In this document: positions 21,235 through 32,342 of the stretch, one piece after another
Layout of the letters: each line of letters opens with the position of its first letter
Numbering within the stretch: position 1 is the first letter of the stretch
Source of the DNA: Collybiopsis luxurians FD-317 M1
Lineage: Eukaryota > Basidiomycota > Agaricomycetes > Agaricales > Omphalotaceae
Assembly: GCA_000827265.1 (NCBI GenBank)
Contig: KN834795.1
Span: 237,742-301,741 of the forward strand
DNA: 64,000 nucleotides
Direction of reading: 5' to 3'
Made by a program: the position numbers and the translations under genes
Notes under the pieces: generated by a model
Seen by the model: the letters and a program-made list of their open reading frames with translations, nothing else
Databases searched by the model: none
Told to the model about the DNA's origin: nothing

Positions 21235-23400
21235 TTTTATTCTGGCCCAACTTCCTCTATTACAACATCTTCAAATTCTTGAACCGGCTCTTGTTCCAGT
21301 CCAGCTTGCTCCATTGCAACATCTTTGAGTCCTTCCATTGCCTGTTTGTCATAAAGAGGCAGCTCTTTACTCTCCAGCCACTCTCATTCCAGCCCAGCTT
21401 GCTCCTTCTCAATGTCTTTGAGTTCTTCCACTGCCTGTTCCTCATGGTCAGTTTTGAGACCCAAAGAAACTCCATCAGCATCCAAGAGCTCCTTCAGGTC
21501 AGACAAACTGTAGCACAACACTAAATTATTGTTTGTAACTGTCCATTGGTGGAGTTGAGTTCAAGCTGCCTGCCATGTGAAGGCTCAGTATCGGATTTGC
21601 AGGGAGAAACAATTTGAGTTGCATCGACCTGGATAGTGTAGAAGTTAGTACAGCAGGATCACAGGAAAAAGCATACTGGATATTACATGCCTCACTAGTA
21701 TCGGCAATGTTTATCTTAGCTACAGCTGAAGCTAGGACTTTGTGTTTAGATGCTGGCATTTGCTCCTGAGCTCAAGCAGTGTTATCAGCATCCACATCAT
21801 ATATAGTAGGTTCTATGGCACCCATTATCAACGTAGGCAAGTACTTTGATAGTGACTGGTACATGTAGCAGTACTCTGGAATAACAAAGTGAGAATTGAC
21901 TATTTTAGCAATAAAAGGAGACACACAAACCAAACTTGAGTTTGCTCCCAAAGCAACAATGATAGTGGGATGTGAATTTTGATCAAAAGGAACTGAAGGT
22001 AACTGGCCTTCTATGCCAGGTAACAGGCTTTGCTGTAAGTAGATCCATTTTGAAGGACATACTTTAGTATGGAATATATCATCTGTGAAAAAGGTGTATT
22101 TTAGACATGGTAGTCCAAAAACCTTCACATCTCTATAGAGTTGGGGGGGGGGGGGGGGGGCATAAGAGCCTCCAGGAAGTATAGAACTTGAGTATCATGG
22201 TCCCAGTAACACTCCAGCTCTTCATCCTCATCGAGCTTCTGTTTCTGACCCATTCTCAAAAATACTATGCAGCCTTCAGTAGGGTGGGATATTATCAATG
22301 AGGTGGTCAGTGAATTCTGCAACAAAATATTTCTCCTTGCCCACTTGAGACACCACCTTTAAATTAGTCCAAGCATGCAGATATTGCCAGAGAGGAGTGC
22401 AGTCTGCAGGATGAAAGCAGAGTAGGCATGGAAATGGCATTGTCTCATGAAGAACTTTGTGTATCCAAATACCAGTACTTCAGCAACATATAAAAACCAC
22501 CATAACATTTTTGAGTGTTTTAAACTGTTTCCCCATAGGCCCATGAACCTTTCATCTTGCTGACTTGAACATTGCACCTCCAGGAAATACATTTGTGAGG
22601 CAGTATTCCAGCAGATGTGAGGATTTTGGCCATGGTGAGCCATGATTCTGCTAGCTTTATGTGTCATTGGATAGCAGCCATTTTGGGGACAAACAACAGG
22701 AAGTCAAGCAGGGAACCTAGAGCAGTAATTTCCTCATCAGAAGATAGAATGCCTTCCCAGGATTCCAAAAACTTTGGCCAATCTGTGAAGAAGAGTTGCA
22801 GGCTCTTGTATGCTCCATCCAGGTTCTTTTGCCTTTTAATCAATGCTGTGATATACTCTGGCTGGGTGTGGCTGTAACAGAATGAGTATCTGTTGAAGTG
22901 TTGCTTTGCCAGATGGTGTACAAGTTCATGTAGTCAGGGTGTCAGTCTGGATCCAAGCCCACATAGCTTTGTAGATAGATGAAAGGCAGACTTGGAAAAG
23001 CCTCATGATAATGCTGAGGAAATAGGGTCAGATCTGATTTTTTCATAGATCCATCAATGAAGAGTGGTGTAGTGAATGGAGAATTAAAGTCTGATGGTAA
23101 ACAATGCCCTGGATAGGGAGGATATTGGGAGGAGTTGTATGAGTATAGATCATAGTATCGATACCTGGGATCAGTAGGAGAATAAGGAAAGGTTACACAG
23201 TGGGTCTGTACAAATCTCCCCTGGTAGTGCTGCCCACTTGGTACCTTTTGGAATGCCGAATTATCTACACCAGTTATGCAATCAAAGCCGCTACCTGCTA
23301 AGACTGGTTTCTTGTCACACCAATACCTTGTGCCATATCTGGAAGTGGAATTTTTTGCCTAAGGAAGATGAGTTGGGTATGGTGAGTGCTGCTAGTCTAT
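21235..23400 (-). pseudogene. unknown reverse-strand gene with acidic repeat tail
   Basis: I do not recognise this gene. On the reverse strand several frames read as protein-like: QTHCVTFPYSPTDPRYRYYD to VGLDPD (about 23205-22945, a TGA then follows), GSWAYGETV-type segments (22540s), a proline run from an 18-G tract (22143-22160), then VFGLPCLKYTFFTDDIFHTK to DVDADNTA (22125-21772) and QMPASKHKVLASAVAK to TPPMDSYK (21759-21530). The C-terminal part (21480-21240) has about three repeats of 66 bp reading roughly KQAMEGLKDVAMEQAGLE. Stops between blocks mean a decayed gene or unseen introns. It lies directly upstream of the transposase, possibly in the same element (inference). Confidence 0.4.
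21250..21470 (-). repeat. approx. 66-bp tandem repeat
   Basis: About three direct copies include TTGAGTTCTTCCACTGCCTG / TTGAGTCCTTCCATTGCCTG and AGCTCTTTACTCTCCA / AGCTCTTCACTCTCCA. In the reverse reading frame they encode acidic, Glu-Leu-rich units. Confidence 0.6.
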
Positions 23401-23586
23401 GTAGAGTGAGACTTACCCTCATGAGTGTGTTTGAATAAGATCAAAGAATAATTCTAAGTTAGGCATTGCTCATGTGCCATGATGCAGGTTGCATTGTTTA
23501 CAAGCCACTCAATCTTATCAGTCTTAGACTATTCTAATGGCATTCCTGCTCTATTCAGAGAGACTCAGCACTGATTCCATTAGACT

Positions 23587-25080
23587 TTGGAAACTCTCAC
23601 AATGGATGACTTACAGAGTAAAATATGCAACCACAAGTGTCCCATGTTCCAATTGACCTTTGGACCATATCCTGGGTGCACTGAGACTAAATTTTTAGAA
23701 CTAACTGGAATTACCAGTGGACTGGAATCTTTTCTTCCTAATTTGCAAGAGTATCTGGACTGCAATGTGAGCATGGATATAAACTTTGAGTTATCCACTC
23801 TTGTACTTTGCACCCTTGCAGCTCCTAGTCCTTTGAGGATTGGGGCTGATTTGGGAGCTTTTTATGCTTCCTCCACAAAGAAAATAGTGAACATGAATAG
23901 TTGCATCACTCTGATCAACAGAGCTGGCAAACTCTGTCAGGAGATTCAGCCCAACTTGAGCAGACACATTTGTCTCACATAAACAGATGAGACACTCTAT
24001 GTAATGGGTCACCAGATGGCAGTTCTCTTTTGCACTCTGAAGACTGCAAAAAAGGACTTCCAAGTCACCTTCTGGTAGCTTCTTGATTAGAATCCTACAA
24101 AAAGTAAAGAGATTTAACTTGTTATCTTCCATGAGTGGTACCTTGGATTTTACGCTATATTCTCCATAACATAACTGAACCCTGATTGGCTTCAGGAGGT
24201 GCAAAATTTACCCAACTTCACCAAAATCAAGCCGGTAAACTTGGACAACTTCATCAGAATTGGACCAGGCAGATGCATCAATGATGAGGTTATAAATTAT
24301 TTTGCAATGAAATGGACCAAATGTTCTGGTGCTAAGCTTTTACCAATGAACACCCTTGTTGCAGGTCAGCTTTTGTTCCAAGACATGGATAAATGCTCCC
24401 TGCCAAGGGCTGAGGTTGATGATAACATCAAGATGAAAGCCCTGAGGTAGGCCGAGAAAGCCAAGGTACTAGTTTGACTTTTCTTGACAATCCAGTTGTG
24501 CTAATTAAATTGTTGCAGGGGATTCTTACATTAGCACAATTCAATAAAGTATTCATACTGATCAATTCTGCACAGAATCACTGGCTTTCAGCACTCATCA
24601 ATTATGCAAGTAAAAAGATAGAAATATTTGACAGTTGGCATGATAATTACCAGGATAATGTTTTCAAACCAATTCAGAAGCAGAAAAATGTGACATTGAT
24701 GCTGGTAGGTAATCTGTTCTTTCTATCATTTCAATTCTCATGTACTATCAGGCAGAATATAGATTTTAATATGGCTGGTGGAGGTTTTGGGGTTGCTCTG
24801 CAGTGAAGAACCTATTGTCCTCTTGGACAACAATCAGTCTGGGTGGACAGTGATACTGTATATAGAGAAACTGACCTTTCCCTGACATACGCTGCAGACT
24901 TTGTTTCAAACCAATGAATACAACTGTGGAGTATATGTACTCTGGCAGCAAAGCATATTCTTGAATTTGGTGAGGTTAGGGACATAATGCAGGCTTCACC
25001 AATATACCTCCAGAGGGCACACAACATGTGCAGTAAATGACTCAGACTGGCCCAGAAGCTATTAGACAATTGCAATTAAC
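23587..25080 (+). pseudogene. Ulp1-like (C48) cysteine protease gene, copy 1
   Basis: The upstream exon (23587-23982) encodes METLTMDDLQSKICNHK onward, 131 residues of unknown function. The protease part starts with GPGRCINDEVINYF (about 24260-24305), the substrate-proximal motif of Ulp1 enzymes. It then has the catalytic His in NHWLSALI (about 24575-24600), the Asp in IEIFDSWHDN (24628-24657) and the catalytic Cys in EYNCGVYVLW (about 24914-24943). Ulp1 proteases remove SUMO from proteins; in fungi, related domains are also often carried by DNA transposons. Frames shift between blocks; short introns are likely (for example after LMLV at about 24705) and others may be damage. Confidence 0.7.
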
Positions 25081-26456
25081 TCTATCTTATACCTTCCTCC
25101 CCATATTGAGTTTCTCCGGTGTGGCTTTCACTGGTCTGTGCATCATGGTTGCATCTATTTCTATCTTTGTTCCCAGTTCTAGACAAGCAGTTTGAAGGGC
25201 AAGATGCCCCCTCATCTCAAAGTGAAATCACAAGTTTGCAAAGCTAGCTTCTGAAATGTGCATCAATGGATGAAGAAAATGAATTTAGCTCCATAACCAG
25301 ATCTGGGGACCTCAAAGATTTGACCATGATGTTAATGGCGAAGATGTGCTTAACAATCCTATGCTGCTGGTAGCCTGGCTAGGTCCTGATAGATACAGGG
25401 CAGTCACAGTTGAATGAGTATACATAGCAGTAGCATGAAAGCAAAACAGGCATTTGCACAATAGGAAGGAGGCAAAGTGTCATGAGTGTAAGCGCTCAAG
25501 AGTTTCATGAGTGCCTATCAAGACACAAGCTTGGGCTTGTAAGATAGAGAGAAGCTATAGCAACAGAAAATACAGCATAATCTCAGTAGAGAAAAACAAG
25601 CATCCCACACAGTGGAGACATCTTTCAGGCAGTCACCAAAGTGACCAAACTCAATGATTAAATAAATTCTTCTAATACAGCAAAGAGAGAATGGCAAGCA
25701 AGTGCCACTGTCACTGGATTGAAAGGACTTTACCATCCGAAAGTCCTATATGAGAAAGATGTTAGAATGAACAAGTCTGGAGTGAGTGCCATCAAGTACT
25801 CACTCTGCATAAACTTCCACACTGCCAATTTGATTTCAGTAATATGGCTCAATCTGACTTGCTGCATTGAAAGCACTGTCAGTGAGAGCAATGTCCATAT
25901 ATTCCAACAAATATGCTGTTGGATCCTGCAGACTTTGAACCAGTGTCCAGAGAAACAGAACAAGGGATGATTTCTTCAAACTGTTTCTGGAATTTCAGTC
26001 GACAAGGTGACAAAATAAGAGAAGCAGTTTGCAAGAAGTCATCCAAAAATGGAAACTTTCCAGTAGGAGCTCAGGTGTAGAAGACAGAGATTGGGATGGG
26101 AGTGAAAATACTTTGTTGAATCATGGAAGTGAATAATAGAAGCATTGCAACAAGGTATGCTGGAAGAATTGAAAACTCAGTCTCAGAAAATTTGATGATG
26201 AGGAAGATACCTGCAAGCCCATTTTGTACAGCCCGATTGAGTTCGATAAATTTCATGTGACTTTGACTATCCAGGTCTTTCCGGTGAGTTCTTGCATCAT
26301 CGAAGTGGCAAACAAAATACCACTCCTTGCAATTTACTGCATATATTCTGTAATAGATCATCATTTTATAATAAAAAATGCATAGATTTCATGTTCCTAT
26401 TAAGTACATGAAATTCAAAGTGGTTAATACATCAATGAGAACAAATGGTATTGAGT
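25081..26456. other. no recognisable gene
   Basis: A few protein-like reverse-strand stretches exist (26364-26071, 25963-25730) downstream of the kinase pseudogene, but I cannot assign them. They might be decayed 3' exons. Confidence 0.35.
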
Positions 26457-27860
26457 CTATCCCCTATGTCTGGTGTAATCAGGTATTGCAGGTATCTGTT
26501 GGATGATGTAACTCATTTGAACAATGCAATGAACAGGTGTATAAAGATAGTAAAAAAAGGGAGGCACTATTTTGTCAGAAATATGTGAGTGCAACTTCCA
26601 CCAACTTAGCTGCTGCCAGATTTCCTTGAAACAATGAACCACCTCTTCCATTGTTGGCCACTTGGAAGGATCATCATGAGTCTTATCCAAAATGAGGTCC
26701 TTCAAAAACTCAACATTTTGTCTTGGCAGATATCCCAGGATTGGATCACCCTACAGTTTCTCAAGCTTAGCATTAGGTTACAAGAAAAATAATGAACTCA
26801 CTGTAATAAACTTGCTCCAAATAATGTTTCCCAAACAATAGATGTCCACTGTAAAAGGATCGCATTCTTTGTTTCTCCTAAATTCAGGGACCAACTGATC
26901 ACCCCCATATCCTGAGCTGATGTGCACTGAGGTACTGCAATCATACTCTTTTGAAAGGTCCCAATCTATAAAGTAATATTTGACAGGAGAGGTAGTTTGA
27001 TTGCAAGCTTTTGATGGGCCACTCCAGTCCATGTTCTGTCCTGGGTGCAAGAAATGCAGAGGTTTTGGGTACAAGGGTAACCAATCCATCATTATATTAG
27101 TTGTTTTGGCATCACTGAGGGGAAATCAGATAATGAATAGTTGAGACTAGGAGGGGACAAACTTGTGTGCAATATTCAGACTGTGAATATATTGCAGCCC
27201 CTCAGATAGGAAGTAGCTATTAAGAGAAGGTCTGCCTTGATTTCAAGTGTCACTCACTTCAAAAACTTGACTACAGAAATCCACATTTTCCCCTACAGTC
27301 TCAAAGTCAGCTAAATCCCAATTGATGAGATATGGCAGGACTCAAATCAAGTTTCTTTCTTGAGAGTCTGACCCTGGAAGCTGGAGAGTTTTGCAAATTG
27401 GTACACAGTGATTTTATGGGTCCACAGAATTAGAGGAAAGTATGAGTCCAATTTTGATCTTGTCAGAAACAGATGGGGGATCAGGGTGGCAGAACATGAT
27501 GGGTTTTCTGTCAGCAATGCAGATTGCATCCATGTTATATTCAAACTAATGGAGGTTGGAGGAATTTTTACTCCAAAACAAAAGCTGAGACTTACCTGTG
27601 CCTGCCTGTGATAATCTTCACAAGTACGCTGCAACTTGCTTGTCCCATGCCAAGATGCTACCCAACCAGGATGGTATCATGTTCACAGAACATAACCTCT
27701 TTCCTTGAGCCAGTTACAATGGTCACACCAAAATGCCTTGTAATCTTCCAGGTGATTGCAACAGGGTCAATGGGGGTAGTCCATTGCCCACTCATTGATG
27801 CTAAGGCACTCGCTTGGACTGACCATGGAGGCAACTGGAAAGAAGAAATTCAAGCTGTGT
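26457..27860 (-). pseudogene. mushroom-type protein kinase pseudogene
   Basis: On the reverse strand, blocks occur in the order of a kinase family expanded in Agaricomycetes. First comes WVASWHGTSKL then CEDYHRQ (about 27670-27610). Next, GLQYIHSLNIAHK (about 27210-27170) stands where the catalytic HRD loop is expected, but Asp is absent (HKFVPS). VKYYFIDWDLSKEY (about 26985-26945) has DWD in place of the DFG metal-binding motif. PEFRRNKECDPFTVDIYCLG follows, and the C-lobe ends with DDPSKWPTMEEVVHCF (26670 region). Loss of HRD and the altered DFG mean no catalysis even if expressed. Frames are broken by introns and stops. Confidence 0.75.
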
Positions 27861-28524
27861 CTAAACCTGGCCAGGATATAAGTAAACTAAACAATAACAT
27901 TGGTATACATAATTGCATCTATCAGATACAAAGTATACTTCCAGATCAGGATACAATGCTCCATGACAAAACCAGCTGAAAGCTTGCTGTTGCAATGGCA
28001 CAATGATTATTGAGACTTGATCTCTGACACCTCTTGTAGTCCTCTGTAATGACTTTGAACTGGTCATTGTTCTCAAGAAGCATGGGCTCTTCATTGCATC
28101 CCAATTACCAGAAGCAATGTGTTTGCACAATCTCATTTATCACTTGCCATGGTTATACTTGTTTTTTTAGAATGGTAAAGCTGCTTGTTCATCCAATACA
28201 TAAAAACAGGTCAAAGTTCTGCACTCTTGTACTTACACTTATTCAATCCATTACTTTGTACCATATATCCTCTGTAATGACTTCGAACTATATATCCTCC
28301 ATAATGACTTTGAACTGGCCGTTGTTTCCAAGAAGTGAATATCTGCACAGGCTTTTCATTGTGTCCCACCTTTTCATTGTGGAATACTATAGTTATACTT
28401 GTTCCTCGAATAGTAAGGCTGCTTGTTCATCCAGTCTATAAAAATGGGCCAAAGGGTTCCATATAATTCACATATCTCCTTCTCATTTACTTTCTATTTT
28501 ATCGTTATATATTACTGCTTTGGA
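27861..28524. other. no recognisable gene; small direct repeats
   Basis: Segments such as CCTCTGTAATGACTT(T/C)GAACT recur at about 28040, 28268 and 28298, and CTGCTTGTTCATCCA at about 28180 and 28420, so small local duplications occurred. No convincing gene. Confidence 0.4.
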
Positions 28525-28982
28525 ATGGAGGCCATCACTGTTGTTGCAGCTTCTTCCAGTATAGTATCTACTGCTTGCACAGTAGACTCATTCATGGCTT
28601 GGGACACCTCGGAGTTGTACACTAAAAGGGTCATAATACCAAAGAGCCACCAAGAACAAATTGAACTGGCATCTGGTATGATGGATGCAATCAATAAAGT
28701 CCTGGACGACATTGCACTAATCATACAGTATGGAACAATGGAACACAAGATAATCTTTAGGAAAATGAACAACCTTACCTTAGGGTAAGTCATTAATACA
28801 CTGTATCAATTCTCAAGCATTTCAATGATTTTCACAGGAATGAAGAAAGTTTTGAGGCCTTGTCAAACAAGGTTGCTGCATTTAACAAATCCAAATGGAA
28901 AGTTGTTCTTCATTTGGGCAGTGACCAGCTCAGTAAAGAGCTGGAGTGTTTTATCCAACTCCTCAAAATTGTCAGCCTTTGA
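28525..28982 (+). CDS. hypothetical two-exon small protein
   Basis: The function is unknown. Exon 1 starts MEAITVVAASSSIVSTAC at 28525. A donor GTAAGT at 28785 and acceptor TTTTCACAG at 28829-28837 bound a 53-bp fungal-size intron. Exon 2 continues in frame with NEESFEALSNKVAAFNKSK and stops at 28980-28982, giving about 135 residues. An Ala/Ser/Thr-rich N-terminus is followed by amphipathic helices (MMDAINKVLDDIALII). It is one of the few intact intron-containing frames here. A shorter frame after it (29066-29275) might belong to a longer version. Confidence 0.4.
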
Positions 28983-29830
28983 GTCATTGTAAGCTCAATC
29001 TTGTTCTGCAATTTTCTATCTTTGACTGAGATTTTCAGACCACCTTCAGAACAATTTGGGTACAATTGAAGGTACACAACCTCAACATTCCGCCTGACAC
29101 TGCTGAAGAAAGGGACAATGGATGGCTTGACCAGCCAAACACACACAAAAATAATCAAGGCATATTGTGCCTCCAAGAGGCTAAGAGTAGTGGGGTAGGG
29201 AATGCACTAGCTGGAGCTAGGCCATCCAAAACCTCCAAGGAGGTTCAGACTGATATCAGTTTGTCAATTTAACTGTGCCAAAGCAATTCATTAATGATAG
29301 GTTCAGCATCCATAGCAGCAAATGCAGACACCAATTCAAGCGCCAATCCATTTGAAAGGAAAAGTAATTCTGTAAGCACACCTCTTTTCAAAGTTAGACT
29401 GAAAATTGATACTCGGCAAGATTCTTGTAATGTTGGAAATGGACAATGATTTGAGAAATCTGGGTTCTGAGGGTATGTATGTCATTTATGGTTGAGAATG
29501 CTTCTGTTCTAATCACCATCTTACCCAGAGGACCAAATCTGGAGTGCAAACTAGGTGCCTTGAGTGTGTCAATGTGAGAAGTTGGACATTCATTTGTGAT
29601 CCTGTCTAGGTGTTACATGTTACATAGTGGTCTTATCTTTCCTTCCATTCCCAGTGAACTATTTCATATATCTTGTAAATTATGGCGCAAACATTGATGC
29701 TTGTAATGAGAATTGACACTTGTTTTGTACTTCTTTCACTGAACATATGAATACAGTCTTAATTGAATGGTATACTGCAGCTGGGGCTTTGGACATAAAT
29801 AACAATTTGCAATCACTCACCTGTTCACAA
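28983..29830. other. no clear gene
   Basis: Contains a 68-codon forward frame (29066-29275, KVHNLNIPPDTAEERDNGW) that might be a further exon of the preceding gene. Otherwise AT-rich and without features. Confidence 0.35.
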
Positions 29831-30064
29831 CTATTTTTCACTTCTAACCACCATGTTTGAGACTATTTGGTTGCAGTGATGGTACTCAAGCTCCTTGGCC
29901 TTTTTTATTGTGATTTTCCATGCATCCATGAACTTGAATAAATCTGATCTTCCTGAAAAACCAAATGCTTTTGCATCCTCCACAAGTGCCCCATAAATTG
30001 GAATACCTTTGGTCACATTGGAGGCATGAATCAGCCCTAGTACAGTGGCAGCAGTTGAAGCCAT
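29831..30064 (-). CDS. hypothetical small ORF
   Basis: 77 residues beginning MASTAATVLGLIHASNV and containing FMDAWKITIKKAKELEYHH. The composition is protein-like, with charged helices near the end. No family recognised and no partner exon identified. It could be a single exon of a decayed gene. Confidence 0.25.
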   Translation of the reverse strand: MASTAATVLGLIHASNVTKGIPIYGALVEDAKAFGFSGRSDLFKFMDAWKITIKKAKELEYHHCNQIVSNMVVRSEK

Positions 30065-30410
30065 AATTGGCTATCACTTCCAATGTCCTCATTTATTGAT
30101 TCAAGCCCTAGTTTGTACACTTTTTCCTTGCTTTATGAGTACACCTGATAACATAAGTGATACATTCAGTTAACAACCTATGAGTGCCTCGAGTTCATCA
30201 GAGATGCAATCTTGGATCTAAGTACACCTCTTCCTTTTGTCTGTGTGTGTGCCTTGAGACAATAATTATTTCTTCTAGTGGTGGTACAGCATATATTCCA
30301 CCGCTATAAACAAATGAACCCAGGTGGTCTGACTTTATTAAAAGTGAGGTTGACAACTTGAACCTTGAGGTGATGTAGATAATTCAAATTTAAACATAAC
30401 ACAGGGAGCA

Positions 30411-30764
30411 ATGGTTTTGAACTCTACTTTGGCAGCTGCATGTGTTTGGTCCGGCTTGCATCATTATCTGCTCTTTGAATCTGCCCTTTTAGCACATGAC
30501 ATTCATGAGTATGTGCATTTGTTGAAACAAGCTCAAGCTGAGGAGTATTCCTTGGCAGCAAAAGAAGGCCACCCAGTTGGACAATACTGGCATAGTATTG
30601 AGTCTCCCAAGGTGAAGCAGTGTTTGGACTGCAGCATTGCAATACTTTCTGATGCTGTCCATAGGCCTTATCTGAGATACCCTGCATCAGGTTTAACTAG
30701 CAGCAATGACAAGAAGGCAACTTATTTGGTGAATAATATCATTACTTTTGTTCTCTTCCTCTAG
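30411..30764 (+). CDS. hypothetical ORF, 117 residues
   Basis: Starts MVLNSTLAAACVWSGLHHY and contains HDIHEYVHLLKQAQAEEYSL, HPVGQYWHSIESPKVKQCL and a final GLTSSNDKKATYL before a hydrophobic tail that may be intron read-through. No family recognised. The reading frame is smooth, so I think it is a real exon. Confidence 0.35.
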   Translation: MVLNSTLAAACVWSGLHHYLLFESALLAHDIHEYVHLLKQAQAEEYSLAAKEGHPVGQYWHSIESPKVKQCLDCSIAILSDAVHRPYLRYPASGLTSSNDKKATYLVNNIITFVLFL

Positions 30765-31395
30765 TCCTCTCCCTTCCAGAAGATGCACAAGCCCAGAATT
30801 CTGGGCACACCTTTGCAAAATAACTGCAGTGCTTGATTGGTGCTTGAAAGTCAAATATAGAGAAATCCATGCTTGTTTGCATCCCCAAGTCACATTGCCT
30901 TTCTTCTCATTCTTGACCTCCTCTGCTCCATCCTCGCTGCCCCCATGCAAAATCTACCTCCTACTCTCCCATGAGGGCACCCTCACTCTCATCAAATGTA
31001 TCATCACTACTGGCTTCAGTGCTCTCTCCATACACTGCCAGACTCGAAACATGCCAGATTGAGATTGTGCAATAATTAGGTGGTCAAAGGAGATTGTTGA
31101 ATTGGTCAGCATGGAGATGGGCATGGACATTATCATACTTGTAAATGGCAAATACCAGGTTTTTGCTCCAGCAGCTTGAGCCTCATCTCACCCAGACCAA
31201 CAAAAACTTGGTTCATAATTCCAAGCTCTAGGTTGCACTCTTCATCCTGGACCTTGTGCACTCATTTTTATGGGTGGTCAGGTGCACACTTTATATGGTC
31301 TTTGTTGGAATCTGTGCAAATTCCAACCTCCCCTGCTCTATCCTCATGTCCTCTGCCAAGCCATGCCATCTGAAATCACCATCGCTGCCAAAATC
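30765..31395. other. unassigned, possibly rearranged coding debris
   Basis: Two CT-rich stretches (30905-30965 and 31320-31400) share short words such as CTCTGC, CATCCTC and GCAAAATC(T/C)A, suggesting a diverged duplication upstream of the fatty acid synthase fragment. No gene can be assigned. Confidence 0.3.
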
Positions 31396-32342
31396 CATCT
31401 TCCAGTATGACTCTGCCAACTGTCAAGAACAGTCGTTATCAGTGCCATACTCGATTCTGGCTACTATATTGAGTTGGCCAGAGGAGGACCCTACAGTGCC
31501 AACACTCTTCCACATACAGTCTGCCATTTTATTCAAGGACTGACTCTCTTTCCATGAACTTTCTGTTACAGGTGAGATTTTTATCCAGGATTAGCTCAAG
31601 AACTCACAAAAGGTTGGAACTGTTGAATTCCAGGCTGATGGTGTGCATAGCAACCTGGTCATCTCCTATCTCCAGTGTCACAGAACTCAGGGTCAGCCTG
31701 TCCTGCTCACCAACAAGGGATACAAGCTCACCACCACTGAGGGAGCCACATTCTTCTAAGCTCCTTTTGTAAGTGATCCTGGCACTCACTTGTTTCTAAA
31801 GCTTAACTTTTTTTCAGTTATGGGGTCTCTTTTGTTGGTATGGTCCTCCCTGTTGAGGAACTTATCATTAACATTTATTATATTGGTATGCCTGAGGGCA
31901 GCATTGTTGCAAAGGTCAAGACTGTGAATGCACTAGGCGAGAAGGTTATTGAGGGTTTGGGGGAAGTTTCCCAGCTGACCACCACCTATGTCTTCACTGG
32001 GCATATGTTTTCACTGGGCAAGGTTCACAGGAGATGGATATAGGTATGGTCCTTTGCAACTTCTCCCCTGTTGCTCGAGCTGTCTGGGATGGCACTGATG
32101 GGCATATCTGTGCTGTGTACAGCTTCTCTATCCCCAAAATTATCAAGGACAACCTCAAGGAGAAGATGATCCATTTTGGTGGTATCAAGGGGCAGGCCAT
32201 CTGTGAATGCCACATGTATATGTCCTACAATACCCTGGACAAGAGTAGCCATATCAAGACTCTTCCTCTCTTTGCTGACATTGACATCTGCACCCACAAG
32301 TACATGTTCAGACATCCAAACAGTCTCTGTATTCACTGTTGA
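31396..32342 (+). pseudogene. fatty acid synthase (beta-type) fragment: dehydratase to transferase junction
   Basis: Forward-strand pieces match fungal fatty acid synthase around the MaoC-like dehydratase and the start of the malonyl/palmitoyl transferase. They are ILSWPEEDPTVPTLFHIQSA with ILFKD (31463-31540), VTGEIFIQD, KVGTVEFQADGVHSN and KGYKLTTTEGATFF (31562-31760), GVSFVGMVLPVEELIIN with VKTVNALGEKVIEG and TTYVFTG (31820-32010), then ARAVWDGTDGHICAVYSFSI, MIHFGGIKGQAI and LPLFADIDICTHKYMFRHPN (32080-32340). The enzyme makes long-chain fatty acids in the cytosol. The hot-dog fold centre expected before GVSFVGM is missing; a GTAAGT...TTTCAG segment at about 31767-31818 sits there. The GQGSQ active-site loop expected after VFTG is destroyed. 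It ends at 32342 exactly where array 2 begins. Confidence 0.82.
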
